NCBI GenBank assembly: GCA_038253945.1
Contig: JBBSGR010000003.1
Location: 186,001 to 250,000, forward strand
DNA: 64,000 nt
Reading direction: 5' to 3'
DNA from: JBBRYW01 sp038253945
GTDB taxonomy: Bacteria; Actinomycetota; Thermoleophilia; Gaiellales; Gaiellaceae
Position numbers and translations under genes: made by a program. Positions 36,055 to 44,620 of this stretch are shown here, one piece after another. Below the pieces are notes generated by a model, which saw only the letters and a program-made list of their open reading frames with translations, was not told where the DNA came from and searched no databases. Numbering within the stretch: position 1 is the first letter of the stretch; every line of letters begins with the position of its first letter.

Positions 36055-38195
36055 GCTTGCTCCTCTCGCTCCGAGACCGCGGCCGGGGCGGCGTCGAGCT
36101 CGAGCGACTCGAGCACGAGCTCGGACAGCTCGCGGAGCTCGATCTCGCCCTGGTGGCCGGAGGTCTTGATCGCATCCTCGTACATGGTCACGTCCTTCGG
36201 GCAGGCGACTACGAAGTAGTCGAGGTCCCCCAGCCCGACGGCCTCGTCGATTCGCTGCTCGCTCGGCCGGCGGGAGCCTTCGCGTGCGAGCTCCTTCATC
36301 CAGATCCGGCCGCCGCCCGCACCACAGCAGAACGAGTTGTCCCGGTTGCGCGGCATCTCCTCGAGCTCGAGACCGAGCGCGCCCAGCACGCGCCGCGGCG
36401 CGTCGTAGACGCCGTTGTAGCGGCCGAGAGTGCACGGATCGTGGTAGGTCACCCGGTTGCCGAGCGGACGCGGTGAGAGCCGGCCGCTCTCGATCAGCTC
36501 GAGCAGCAGCTGCGAATGGTGCAGCACGGTCCAGGCGCCGCCGAAATCGGGATACTCGTTCTTGAGCGTGTGGAAGCTGTGCGGGTCGGAGGAGAAGATG
36601 CGCTCGAACTCGCAGCCGGAGATCGTCTGGATGTTGGCCTCGGCGAGCGAGGCGTAGAGGCCCTCCTCGCCGACGCGGCGGACGTCGCAGCCGCCGGTCC
36701 GCTCGGCGTCGAAGAGAATCCCGAAGTCGACCTTCGCGTCGTGCAGCACGCGGGCGAGCGCGCGGGTCGCCTTCTGGTTGCGCGGGTCGAACGACGCGTA
36801 GTCGCCCACGAACCAGAGCAGCTCCGCGGGCTCCTTGCGAATGTCTTTGACCTCGAAGTCGAGGTCCCTCGTCCAGCGGGCACGCTTCCGCTTCGGCTCG
36901 CCGAAGGAATTGCCGTTCGCGTGGATCGTCTCGAGCGTCGATTGCAGCAGCGAATCCATCTCGCCGCGCTCGACGAGCTGCCGTCGCAGCCCGTTGATGA
37001 TCGGCACGTGCTCGATGCCCACCGGGCAGATCTCCACGCACGCCATGCACTGCATGCACGACCAGAGCGTCTCCGGGCGGATCGGGTCGCCGAGCAGGTC
37101 GGCTTGCTCGGTGTGCAGCGGCGGGATGCCGAGCGTGGCCCGAATCCCCATCGCGCCCTCGGCCTGCTCGCGGAGGTCCAGGATCAGGTCGCGCGGCGAG
37201 AGCGGGTAGCCCGACCGGGTCGCCGGGCATGCCTCGTGGCACTTACCGCACTTCGTACAGCCGTCCACCTGGAGCAGGTACTTCGGCGGCAGGTCCACGA
37301 TGGTCGCGTAGCCCACCTCGTCCGGCTTCAGGTCGGCCGGCAGCAGCGGTAGGCGCTTTCCTGCCCAGTCGTCGCGCGTCGCGACGCTGACCGGGCTGGT
37401 GAGCATGTGCACGGCCTTCGTGAACGGGATCGAGGCGACGAAGCCGAGCGCGACGACGCCGTGGATCCACCACTGCACGAAGTGGGCGTCCTGGGCGGCG
37501 TCGCCCTCGAGGCCGAGATCGCGAAAGCCCTGGCCGGCGAGCCAACCGACTGGCGACCAGGTCTCGAAGGACGGGTTCGTGGAGGCGATCCGGAATGCCT
37601 CGAGCAGGAAGCCGGTCACCGCAAGGAAGAACAGGGTCCCGAGGAACACCCAGTCGCCGACGACGTACGGCCGGCGGTCGTAGGTGCCCTCGGCCCGATC
37701 GGGGCGCCAGTAGCGCAGGCGGAAGGGTCTCGAGACACCCCGCTTGACCGCGAACACGGCGAGTCCGAGGATCAGCGCCACTCCGAAGAGGTCGAGCACG
37801 AGCGAGTACGCGAGGTAGAACCAGCCGTGGAAGAAGTCGAAGCTGAGAATCGGGTTCGCGAAGTCGTCCTGGAAGGCGAGGATGACCGTGCCGATGAAGA
37901 GGACGAGGAAGCCGTAGAAGACGAGGAGGTGCCCCAGCCCGGCGCTCGGGTCACGGCGGTTGATCCAGGAATGCGTGAAGACGACGCGCGCGGTGCGGGC
38001 CAGGCGCCGGCCCAGATCGTCGAGGCGGAGCTCGCCACGGCCCTTGCGGTACTTGAGCAGGAGGCGCACGACGCCCCAGCCGAAGATCGACGTCGAGACG
38101 ACGATCAGGCAGTACCACAGGACGATCTCCCACGTCGAGAGGCTCGCGAAGGTGTCGCGGGTCTCGGTCGCGAGGACGAGGAAACGCAGCGTCAA
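36051..38195 (-). CDS. Membrane Fe-S oxidoreductase with CCG domains (DgcB/HdrD-like), probable ETF:quinone electron carrier
   Basis: 714 residues; the TTG start overlaps the etfA stop (TTGA). The N-terminal third has about six membrane helices (WEIVLWYCLIVVSTSIFGWGVV, LGHLLVFYGFLVLFIGTVI, VFLGTLFFLAVTGFLLEAF). Two 4Fe-4S motifs follow: CTKCGKCHEACPA and CMQCMACVEICPV. Then come two cysteine-rich (CCG-type) regions, including YHDPCTLGRYNGVYD and NSFCCGAGGGRIWM. Similar proteins are encoded with EtfAB in dimethylglycine and sarcosine catabolism. It probably takes electrons from EtfAB to the quinone pool. Confidence 0.85.
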   Translation of the reverse strand: MTLRFLVLATETRDTFASLSTWEIVLWYCLIVVSTSIFGWGVVRLLLKYRKGRGELRLDDLGRRLARTARVVFTHSWINRRDPSAGLGHLLVFYGFLVLFIGTVILAFQDDFANPILSFDFFHGWFYLAYSLVLDLFGVALILGLAVFAVKRGVSRPFRLRYWRPDRAEGTYDRRPYVVGDWVFLGTLFFLAVTGFLLEAFRIASTNPSFETWSPVGWLAGQGFRDLGLEGDAAQDAHFVQWWIHGVVALGFVASIPFTKAVHMLTSPVSVATRDDWAGKRLPLLPADLKPDEVGYATIVDLPPKYLLQVDGCTKCGKCHEACPATRSGYPLSPRDLILDLREQAEGAMGIRATLGIPPLHTEQADLLGDPIRPETLWSCMQCMACVEICPVGIEHVPIINGLRRQLVERGEMDSLLQSTLETIHANGNSFGEPKRKRARWTRDLDFEVKDIRKEPAELLWFVGDYASFDPRNQKATRALARVLHDAKVDFGILFDAERTGGCDVRRVGEEGLYASLAEANIQTISGCEFERIFSSDPHSFHTLKNEYPDFGGAWTVLHHSQLLLELIESGRLSPRPLGNRVTYHDPCTLGRYNGVYDAPRRVLGALGLELEEMPRNRDNSFCCGAGGGRIWMKELAREGSRRPSEQRIDEAVGLGDLDYFVVACPKDVTMYEDAIKTSGHQGEIELRELSELVLESLELDAAPAAVSEREEQA

Positions 38196-39130
38196 AAGAG
38201 CTTGTCGAGCTCCTCTGCCACGTCGAACAGGTCGGCCACGGAGCCGTAGTGGGCGACATTGAAGATCGCGGCCTCCGGGTCGGTGTTCACTGCGATGATC
38301 GTGCCGCTCGTCTTCATCCCGGCGAGGTGCTGAACGGCGCCGGAGATCCCGAGCGCGAGGTAGACCTTCGGCTTCACCGTCTTGCCGGATTGCCCCACCT
38401 GTCGACCGTTCGGCATCCACCCGGCGTCGACGAGCGGCCGCGACACGGAGAGGATCGCGTTCATTTTCCCGGCCAGCTCCTCGAGCTGCGGGAGATTCTC
38501 CTTCTCGCCGACTCCGCGGCCGATCGAGAGGAGGAAGTCGGCGGTCGTGATGTCGACGTCCGAGGCAGCCACCTGCTCGAAGTCGAGGTGCCGGGCGCGC
38601 GACCCAGCCGTCTCGACCGCGAGCTCCGAGACCGAAGCGCTGCCCGAGCCCTGAGCGGGAGGCCAGGCGGTCGGCCGCACCAGGAGCAAGACCTGTCGCT
38701 TCCCCGGGAACTCGATCTCGGCGCTCACCTTCGCCCCGTAGAAGGAGCGCGTGGCCACGAGCCCGTTCTCGTCTTGCGCGAGCCCGTACACGTCGCTTGC
38801 GAAGCCGAGCCCCTCCCGAACCGCGACCGCCGGCCCGTACCCCATGCTGTTGATGGTGAAGCCGAGCAGGGTCACCTCGGGTTGCCGGTCGGCGATCAGC
38901 GCAGCGAGCGCCTGCTGGTAGACGTCGCTCTCGAACTCCTCCGGCTCGACGCGCACGTTGACGATCTCGTCGACGCCCTCGACATTGACCATCTCCGTGA
39001 GCGACGCCGGGTCACGAGCGATCACCGCCACGGCCACAGGACCATCGAGCTCTTTCGCCGCGGAGACGAGCTCGAGCGTGATCTCCCGGAGACGGCCCTG
39101 GAGGTGCTCCGCGACCACCAGGGTCGTCAC
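38192..39130 (-). CDS. etfA: Electron transfer flavoprotein alpha subunit
   Basis: 312 residues from GTG, overlapping etfB by 4 bases (GTGA). The C-terminal FAD-binding part is canonical: LLSIGRGVGEKENLPQLEELA, AILSVSRPLVDAGWMPNGRQVGQSGKTVKPK, YLALGISGAVQHLAGMK and IAVNTDPEAAIFNVAHYGSVAD. It accepts electrons from the trimethylamine-dehydrogenase-like protein (inferred from operon context). Confidence 0.94.
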   Translation of the reverse strand: MTTLVVAEHLQGRLREITLELVSAAKELDGPVAVAVIARDPASLTEMVNVEGVDEIVNVRVEPEEFESDVYQQALAALIADRQPEVTLLGFTINSMGYGPAVAVREGLGFASDVYGLAQDENGLVATRSFYGAKVSAEIEFPGKRQVLLLVRPTAWPPAQGSGSASVSELAVETAGSRARHLDFEQVAASDVDITTADFLLSIGRGVGEKENLPQLEELAGKMNAILSVSRPLVDAGWMPNGRQVGQSGKTVKPKVYLALGISGAVQHLAGMKTSGTIIAVNTDPEAAIFNVAHYGSVADLFDVAEELDKLF

Positions 39131-39888
39131 TGCAGGCGCTCCCGAACGATCTCCGCGATCCGTTGTGCCACCGCCGCCGGGCTTCCGTCCAGCATCTCCG
39201 CGCCCTCGCCCCTGGAAGGCACGAACATCCGGCGGATGCGGTACGCGGGCTCGCCGCCGGCCTCCGGCTCGATCACCTCGATCTCCTTCTGCTCGGCCTG
39301 CTTGATCGCGCGCAGCGTCGCGTAGCGAGGCTCGTTGATTCCCGTCTGGATCGTCAGGAGCGCCGGCGTGTCGACCTCGACCACGTCGACGAGGCCGCCC
39401 TCGAGCTCGCGGTTGACCCTCGCAGGACCGGAGCCGTCCCACTCGATCTTCGTCACGACGGCGACCCTGGGCAGGCCGAGGAGGTCGGCCAGCGCCGTGC
39501 CCGTCGCCGCCTGCACCGAGTCGCTCGACTGCACGCCGGCGAAGACGAGATCCGGCGACTCCCGCTCGACCGTCGGCGCCAGCGCGCGGGCGAGCGCGAT
39601 CGGGTCGGTGGGGCCATCGAGGGTCAGCCGGACCCCGCGGTCCGCGCCCATCGCGAGACAGCGGCGCATCGCCTCCTCCACTTGCTCGGGACCGGCCGAC
39701 ACGACGACGACCTCGTCGCCGTCCGAGCCCAGGCGCTCGCGCAGGCGAAGCGCCTCCTCGGTCGCGTACGCGTCCCATTCGTTGAGCGCGTAGTCGAGGT
39801 AGTCGGGGTCCACGTCGCGCTCGTCCGGGGTGAACTCGACCTCGTCGCCGAGCGCCGCGACCTGCTTGACGCAGACGACGATCTTCAT
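39127..39888 (-). CDS. etfB: Electron transfer flavoprotein beta subunit
   Basis: 253 residues. Typical start MKIVVCVKQVAALGDEVEF, then NEWDAYATEEALRLRERLG, VVVVSAGPEQVEEAMRRCLAMGADRG, LVFAGVQSSDSVQAATGTALADLLGLP and a recognition-loop region TPALLTIQTGINEPRYATLRAIKQAE. It lies between the amine dehydrogenase (39 bases upstream) and etfA (overlap). Confidence 0.94.
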   Translation of the reverse strand: MKIVVCVKQVAALGDEVEFTPDERDVDPDYLDYALNEWDAYATEEALRLRERLGSDGDEVVVVSAGPEQVEEAMRRCLAMGADRGVRLTLDGPTDPIALARALAPTVERESPDLVFAGVQSSDSVQAATGTALADLLGLPRVAVVTKIEWDGSGPARVNRELEGGLVDVVEVDTPALLTIQTGINEPRYATLRAIKQAEQKEIEVIEPEAGGEPAYRIRRMFVPSRGEGAEMLDGSPAAVAQRIAEIVRERLQ

Positions 39889-39927
39889 CGGCCCCGACCC
39901 ACCGCGCCGCTCGGATTCGCGATGGGC

Positions 39928-42045
39928 CTAGGCCAGCGCAAGCTCCCTCTCGATCACCTTGCGCTCCCGGATGAACGGCTTGGGCACGTCCGGGTTGTCG
40001 GAGTCGATCTCGCGCGCGAGGCGGTGGCCCGAGAAGACGCAGTCGGCGGTGAGCCGCGGCGCCTCGCAGTCGCCGATCCGGTAGAAGCCGGTGACTCCCT
40101 CCGCCGCGAGCGCGTCCTTGCCGATCCGATCCTTGAGCTCGCGATAGAGCGCCTCGTTCGAGCGTCGCTGCGTGACGAGGACGAACGCGTCGGCCTCCCA
40201 CTCGGTCTTGTGCTGCTCGTCGTAGACGTGGTAAGAGGTCGCCTTCCCGTCCTCGATCGACTCGAGCATGTTGGAGGTCACGATCTCGACCTTGAGTTGG
40301 TGCAGCTTGCGGTGCTGGTTCGGCGCCTCGAGCGTGAAGTGCATGTACGGCGCGACCTGCCCCAGGTGCGTCATCAGGGTGACCTGCTTGCCTTCGAGGG
40401 CAAGCTTCTCGGCGAGCGAGACGCCCATGTAGTAGCCGTCGTTGTCCAGGATCAGCACCTTCTCGCCGGGTACCTCCTTGCCGTCTCGCATGATTTGCTC
40501 CGGCGTCAAGATGTTCGGCTTACCGGCGTCCGCACCGGGAATCGTGTCGTGCGTGGCGCCGTTCAGCCCGTCCCCCACCCAGTACCCGCCGGTCGCGATC
40601 ACGACGATCTCGGCGCCGTAGGTCTTGACGTCGTCGGCGGACAGGGTCGTCGACGGGATGAACTCGACGTTGCGAAGCTTGTCGATCTGGATCTTGCGGT
40701 AGTTGACGACGCGCGCCCACTCGCCGAGCCCCGGCAGCTGTGGGATCCAGCGCATGATCCCGCCCATCTCGTCCTGGGCCTCGACGAGGTGCACGCGCCG
40801 CATGCCGCGCTTGCCGAGGACCATCGCGCACTCCATCCCGGCCGGTCCGGCCCCGACGACGAGCACGTCGTTGTCGGCGTTCTCCGCCCGGTCGAACTTC
40901 TCCGGGTGCCAACCGCGGCGGTACTCCTCGCCGGCGGTTGCATTCTGCGTGCAGATGATCGGCGGGCCGCCGATCTCCCAGCGCGAGATGCAAACGTTGC
41001 AGCCGATGCACTCCCGAATGTCGTCCAGCCGGCCCTCCTCGATCTTCTTCGGCAGGAACGGGTCGGAGATCGAGGGACGGCAGGTCGCGATGATGTCGAG
41101 CTTGCCCGAGTTGATCGCGTCGATCATCAGGTCGGGGTTCGTGAACCGGCCGACGCCGAGCACGGGCTTCTTCGAGACCTTCTTCACAGCCTCCTGCCAC
41201 GGCAGCATGCGCCCCGACGGGTAGAAGCGCGACGGCGTCGCGTCCTCGCCCCATTCCGAGATGCCGGAGACGTTGATATCCCAGACGTCCACGATATCGT
41301 CGCAGAGCTCGACGAAGGGCAGGCAGTCGCGCTCGAGCTGCGTCCCCGCGTCGCCCATGAACATGTCGGTCGACATGCGGACGGCAATCGCGCAGTCGTC
41401 GCCGACCGCCTCGCGGACCTGCTCGATCGTCTCGCGCCAGAAGCGCGCGCGGTTCTCGAACGACCCGCCGTACTCGTCGGTGCGCTTGTTGTAGTACGGC
41501 GTCAGGAATTGCTGCGGCAGGTAGGAGTGCGAGCCGTAGACGTAGACGATGTCGAAGCCGGCCTCGCGGGCACGCAGGGCTGCATCGACGTAGAGCTGCT
41601 GAACCTCGCGGATGTCGTCTTTGTCCATCTCCTTCGCATATGTCAGGTGCTCGAAGTCGCTCGGAATTTGCGACGGGCCCCGCGGAACGCAGCGCGACTC
41701 CATGCACGGAGCGTGCGGGCCGCCGTACCAGAGCTCTGCGGCAGCGAGCGCGCCGTGATCGTGCAGCATCTCGCACATGACCGAGAGGTTCTTGACGTCG
41801 TCGTCGTCCCAGAGGCGCGCGGAGACCCGGTGGCTGTCGTCCGACTCGGGCGAGATCGAGCAGTACTCGGTGCAGCAGGCGCCATAACCGCCCTCCGCCT
41901 TCAGCGCCCGGAAATACGCCTGATTCAGCGGCTTCTCGGACCCGAAGCCGTTGCAGTGGGGGATCTGGTAGAAGCGGTTCTTCATCGTCTTCGGGCCGAG
42001 CTGGATCGGCTCGAAGAGGATGTCGTACTTCGGGTCACGCGCCAT
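39928..42045 (-). CDS. tmd: Trimethylamine/dimethylamine dehydrogenase-like flavoprotein
   Basis: 705 residues; ATG at 42045 with AGGAGG upstream. It matches the Methylophilus trimethylamine dehydrogenase along its length. The start is MARDPKYDILFEPIQLGPKT. The FMN-linking Cys lies in YQIPHCNGFGS. The substrate-pocket aromatics are kept in TEYCSISPESDD (Tyr), GISEWGEDATPSRFY (Trp) and GGYWVGDG (Trp). The Fe-S motif is CIGCNVCISRWEIGGPPIIC, followed by GWHPEKF and the NAD/ADP-type VVGAGPAGMECAMVLGKRG. Keeping the Tyr at the TEYCSI position favours trimethylamine over dimethylamine (from memory of the two enzymes). Electrons go to EtfAB, encoded next. Confidence 0.9.
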   Translation of the reverse strand: MARDPKYDILFEPIQLGPKTMKNRFYQIPHCNGFGSEKPLNQAYFRALKAEGGYGACCTEYCSISPESDDSHRVSARLWDDDDVKNLSVMCEMLHDHGALAAAELWYGGPHAPCMESRCVPRGPSQIPSDFEHLTYAKEMDKDDIREVQQLYVDAALRAREAGFDIVYVYGSHSYLPQQFLTPYYNKRTDEYGGSFENRARFWRETIEQVREAVGDDCAIAVRMSTDMFMGDAGTQLERDCLPFVELCDDIVDVWDINVSGISEWGEDATPSRFYPSGRMLPWQEAVKKVSKKPVLGVGRFTNPDLMIDAINSGKLDIIATCRPSISDPFLPKKIEEGRLDDIRECIGCNVCISRWEIGGPPIICTQNATAGEEYRRGWHPEKFDRAENADNDVLVVGAGPAGMECAMVLGKRGMRRVHLVEAQDEMGGIMRWIPQLPGLGEWARVVNYRKIQIDKLRNVEFIPSTTLSADDVKTYGAEIVVIATGGYWVGDGLNGATHDTIPGADAGKPNILTPEQIMRDGKEVPGEKVLILDNDGYYMGVSLAEKLALEGKQVTLMTHLGQVAPYMHFTLEAPNQHRKLHQLKVEIVTSNMLESIEDGKATSYHVYDEQHKTEWEADAFVLVTQRRSNEALYRELKDRIGKDALAAEGVTGFYRIGDCEAPRLTADCVFSGHRLAREIDSDNPDVPKPFIRERKVIERELALA

Positions 42046-42116
42046 GAGGGGAGAACCTCCTTCGGAGCCGGGACGGCGCCATTCTGCTGACGCGCGGGGC
42101 GCCGCGCAAGTAGGTG

Positions 42117-42147
42117 CAGGAGGGGTGGCGAGCCACCACCCCTCCTG
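42117..42147 (-). terminator. Perfect 12-bp hairpin between permease and tmd
   Basis: CAGGAGGGGTGG and CCACCCCTCCTG flank a 7-base loop. It lies after the permease stop and 72 bases before the tmd ATG. There is no T-run, so it may be an intercistronic attenuator or RNA-processing site rather than a full terminator. Confidence 0.55.
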
Positions 42148-42158
42148 GGGACTTCGGG

Positions 42159-43640
42159 CTACGCGGCCGGAACGGAGGCGACCGACGTCTCCGCCTCGGC
42201 GGGCGGCATCGTCGGCGTCTCCTCGCGCAGGTGAACACGCTCGTGGTCCTGCACGACGCGGCGGAAGATGTAGAGCACGATCGAGCCGGCGAGGATCCCG
42301 ATCCCGATCAGGAACTCCTTCTTGCCGCCGTAGCCGGTGAGGTTGGGGTACCGGGCGCCGACGACGAGGAAGACCGCGTTCGAGATCATGATGACGACTG
42401 CGATCGGGAGCCAGATCGAGCTGACCTTGATCGGACGCGGCCAGTTCGGCCTGTCTTTTCGCAGCAGCAGGAATCCCGACATCGCCGCCACGTGCGCGAA
42501 GACGTAGCCGATGTTGCTCATGTAGAGGATCGCCAGGTTGCTCGAGATGAAGAGGACGAGCGCGACGTTGACGACCAGGTCGACGGTCATCGCCCGCGCC
42601 GGGACGTGGAACCGGTTCAGGACTCCCAGCTCCTTGATCGTCATCCCGGCCCTCGAGATCCCGTAGAGCGCGCGGCCGGCGTCGGCTGTCGAGGAGTTCA
42701 TCGAGAGGACGAGGCTCGCCAGCAGGAAGATCAGGAGGACGCTGGCGAAGCCGCTGCCGACGACCTGGTTGAAGATGTTGACGTAGAACTGCCCCTCGGC
42801 GCCGTTCTTGTTGACCGCGTCGACGCTCGCCGTGCCACCGACGCCGAGCGGCAGCAGGGTGTAGACGAAGAGCGAGAAGACGGCGGACGAGCGCAGCGCG
42901 AGCGCCGTGTCTCGCCTCGTGTCGTGGTACTCCGGGGCGAAGCTCGCACACACCTCGATCCCGTATGCCGACCAGGCCATGATGAAGAGCCAGACGAACG
43001 CAACCTTCAGGCCGCCCCAGTCTCCGTTGACCGTCCAGGTGAGGTTCGAGCTGTGCCAGTCGCCCGTCAGGAACGGCACGAGCGTCAGCACGATCAGGGG
43101 AAGCATCAACAGCCCCCCGGTGACGTATCCGACCCACAGCGCCGGTTTCACGCCGAGGATGTTGAAGAGCCAGACTGCGGAGATCGCCACGATCGCGATC
43201 ACGTGGGGCAGGCCGATGTGGTTACTGCCGATGCTGAAGTACGTGTTGGAGGCTTCCCCCGGGAACCACTTGGCTTCGATCAGGTCACCGATGATCTTCC
43301 CGAAGATCGAGAGCACGACCGACCAGCCGATCCAGTAGCCGAAGGTCGCGACCGGGCCGACCAGCGAGAAGTACTTCCTCCAGCCCTCGTGCGCATAGAG
43401 CGCGATACCGCCGGACTGATTCGGGAACATTGCCGCGGTCTCGGAGTAGATCCAGTTCGAGAGCAAGCCAATGGTCGCCGAGATGCCCCACAGGGCCAAC
43501 GAGCCCCACGCACCGAGCACGCCGATCGAGAACCCGAGGGAGCCGATCAGGAAACCGGGGTTGCAGAGCGCGATGACAAAGCCGTCGTACCACCGAAGAG
43601 CCTTCAGGAGCTGGCGCTCCTCAACGACCGCTTCCGCCAC
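42159..43640 (-). CDS. APC-family amino acid/amine permease
   Basis: 493 residues with about 12 membrane helices. The APC N-terminus shows WYDGFVIALCNPGFLIGSLGFSIG, then NWIYSETAAMFPNQSGGIALYAHEGW and an internal SAYGIEVCASFAPEYHDTRRDT, and helix 8-like LASLVLSMNSSTADAGRALYGISRAG. It is first in the minus-strand unit with the trimethylamine-dehydrogenase-like gene, so a methylated amine or a related amino acid is the likely substrate. The GTG has GGAGGTGTCAG upstream. Confidence 0.88.
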   Translation of the reverse strand: MAEAVVEERQLLKALRWYDGFVIALCNPGFLIGSLGFSIGVLGAWGSLALWGISATIGLLSNWIYSETAAMFPNQSGGIALYAHEGWRKYFSLVGPVATFGYWIGWSVVLSIFGKIIGDLIEAKWFPGEASNTYFSIGSNHIGLPHVIAIVAISAVWLFNILGVKPALWVGYVTGGLLMLPLIVLTLVPFLTGDWHSSNLTWTVNGDWGGLKVAFVWLFIMAWSAYGIEVCASFAPEYHDTRRDTALALRSSAVFSLFVYTLLPLGVGGTASVDAVNKNGAEGQFYVNIFNQVVGSGFASVLLIFLLASLVLSMNSSTADAGRALYGISRAGMTIKELGVLNRFHVPARAMTVDLVVNVALVLFISSNLAILYMSNIGYVFAHVAAMSGFLLLRKDRPNWPRPIKVSSIWLPIAVVIMISNAVFLVVGARYPNLTGYGGKKEFLIGIGILAGSIVLYIFRRVVQDHERVHLREETPTMPPAEAETSVASVPAA

Positions 43641-43744
43641 CTGACACCTCCTCTGAGAGAACGCGCGTACTTAACCACACTACGAGCGCGAACGCCCTGT
43701 CAGTTTCGAGAAGACGCCCCACCGACCCCGCGATGCTTCCGAAT

Positions 43745-43750
43745 TAGACT
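43745..43750 (+). promoter_or_regulatory. Candidate -10 box for a leaderless transcript
   Basis: TAGACT lies 7 bases before the ATG of the zinc-ribbon membrane gene, with no ribosome-binding site between. Confidence 0.35.
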
Positions 43751-43757
43751 GAACTCC

Positions 43758-44111
43758 ATGAAGGGACCTCCGATCACGATTCGCTGCGAGTGCGGCGAGG
43801 TCGAGCGCGTGCCGTACGGCGAGACGTGGGGCTGCGAGGGCTGCGGGCGCCGGTGGAATACGGCGAGGATCCCCCCCGACGAGTACTGGGCGATTCTGCG
43901 TGACATGCGGCGCTTCCGCCTCTCGGCGATCGGCGCGGCGATCCTTCTCGCTGTCACATTCGGCGGCCTCGCGATCTTCGTCGCCGAGTCGCTCTTCCTC
44001 TTCTTGCCCGTCGTTCTGGCCGGCTGGTACATCTGGTACATGCCACTCTGGCGGCGCAAGGTGCGGGAACGCGCGCGCAATCTCCCCCGCTGGAACCTGC
44101 ATCCGGAGTAG
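43758..44111 (+). CDS. Zinc-ribbon membrane protein, function unknown
   Basis: 117 residues. An N-terminal zinc-ribbon-like module (CECGEVERVPYGETWGCEGCGRRW, two CxC/CxxC pairs) precedes an amphipathic linker and two close membrane helices (LSAIGAAILLAVTFGGLAIFVAESLFLFLPVVLAGWYIW), then a basic tail. The ATG at 43758 directly follows a -10-like box. The gene is divergent from the permease and followed by a universal stress protein gene. No specific family recognised. Confidence 0.7.
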   Translation: MKGPPITIRCECGEVERVPYGETWGCEGCGRRWNTARIPPDEYWAILRDMRRFRLSAIGAAILLAVTFGGLAIFVAESLFLFLPVVLAGWYIWYMPLWRRKVRERARNLPRWNLHPE

Positions 44112-44124
44112 GGACGGGCGCAGG

Positions 44125-44592
44125 GTGCTCACTCTCCGGCGGCCGCGACCAAGCGCTCCTGGCCCGGTAGGCGCGGCCGGCAGCCGCCCCGTTCTCCTGG
44201 CCACGCTCGGCGTGCCGTTCGATTCAGCGGCTGTCGAGGTAGCGTGCGACGCGGCGGTCGAGTGCGGTCAGCCGCTGATCCTCGTCAACGTGGTCGAGCT
44301 GCCGCCCCTGCCGCTATCGGTGATGCTGGGCGTCGACCAGGTTGATCCTCCGGACCTCGCCGAGGCGCTGCGCGCCCCTGCCGAGCTCGCGCACTCGCTC
44401 GGCGTGGCCGTCGAGCGTCTGCGGGTGCGGAGCCCGCGAGTGGTCGAGGCCTTGCTCGAAACCGTCGCCGAGCGCGAGCCGGGCTTGTTCTGCTTCGGCC
44501 CCGACCGATCCCAGCTCTCGCGCCGCGTCTACCGCAAGGCGTCGGAGGCGGTGCGGGAGCGCGCGTCCTGTCTCGTCTGGCTCGCGACCTGA
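44125..44592 (+). CDS. Universal stress protein family protein
   Basis: About 155 residues from GTG. A single UspA-like domain: RPVLLATLGVPFDSAAVEVACDAAVECGQPLILVNVVEL, a helix of LAEALRAPAELAHSLGVAVERLRV, and the end FGPDRSQLSRRVYRKASEAVRERASCLVWLAT. The ATP-binding G-x2-G-x9-G-S/T loop is degenerate, so nucleotide binding is doubtful. It lies 13 bases after the zinc-ribbon gene, probably co-transcribed. Confidence 0.7.
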   Translation: MLTLRRPRPSAPGPVGAAGSRPVLLATLGVPFDSAAVEVACDAAVECGQPLILVNVVELPPLPLSVMLGVDQVDPPDLAEALRAPAELAHSLGVAVERLRVRSPRVVEALLETVAEREPGLFCFGPDRSQLSRRVYRKASEAVRERASCLVWLAT

Positions 44593-44620
44593 CGGTCCCA
44601 CGGCGCTCGCCGCCTCTCGG

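Noticed and set aside
42046..43137. N-terminal extension of the trimethylamine-dehydrogenase-like protein to 1069 codons
   Set aside because: The extension overlaps the permease gene out of frame; the ATG at 42045 has a ribosome-binding site and gives the exact family N-terminus.
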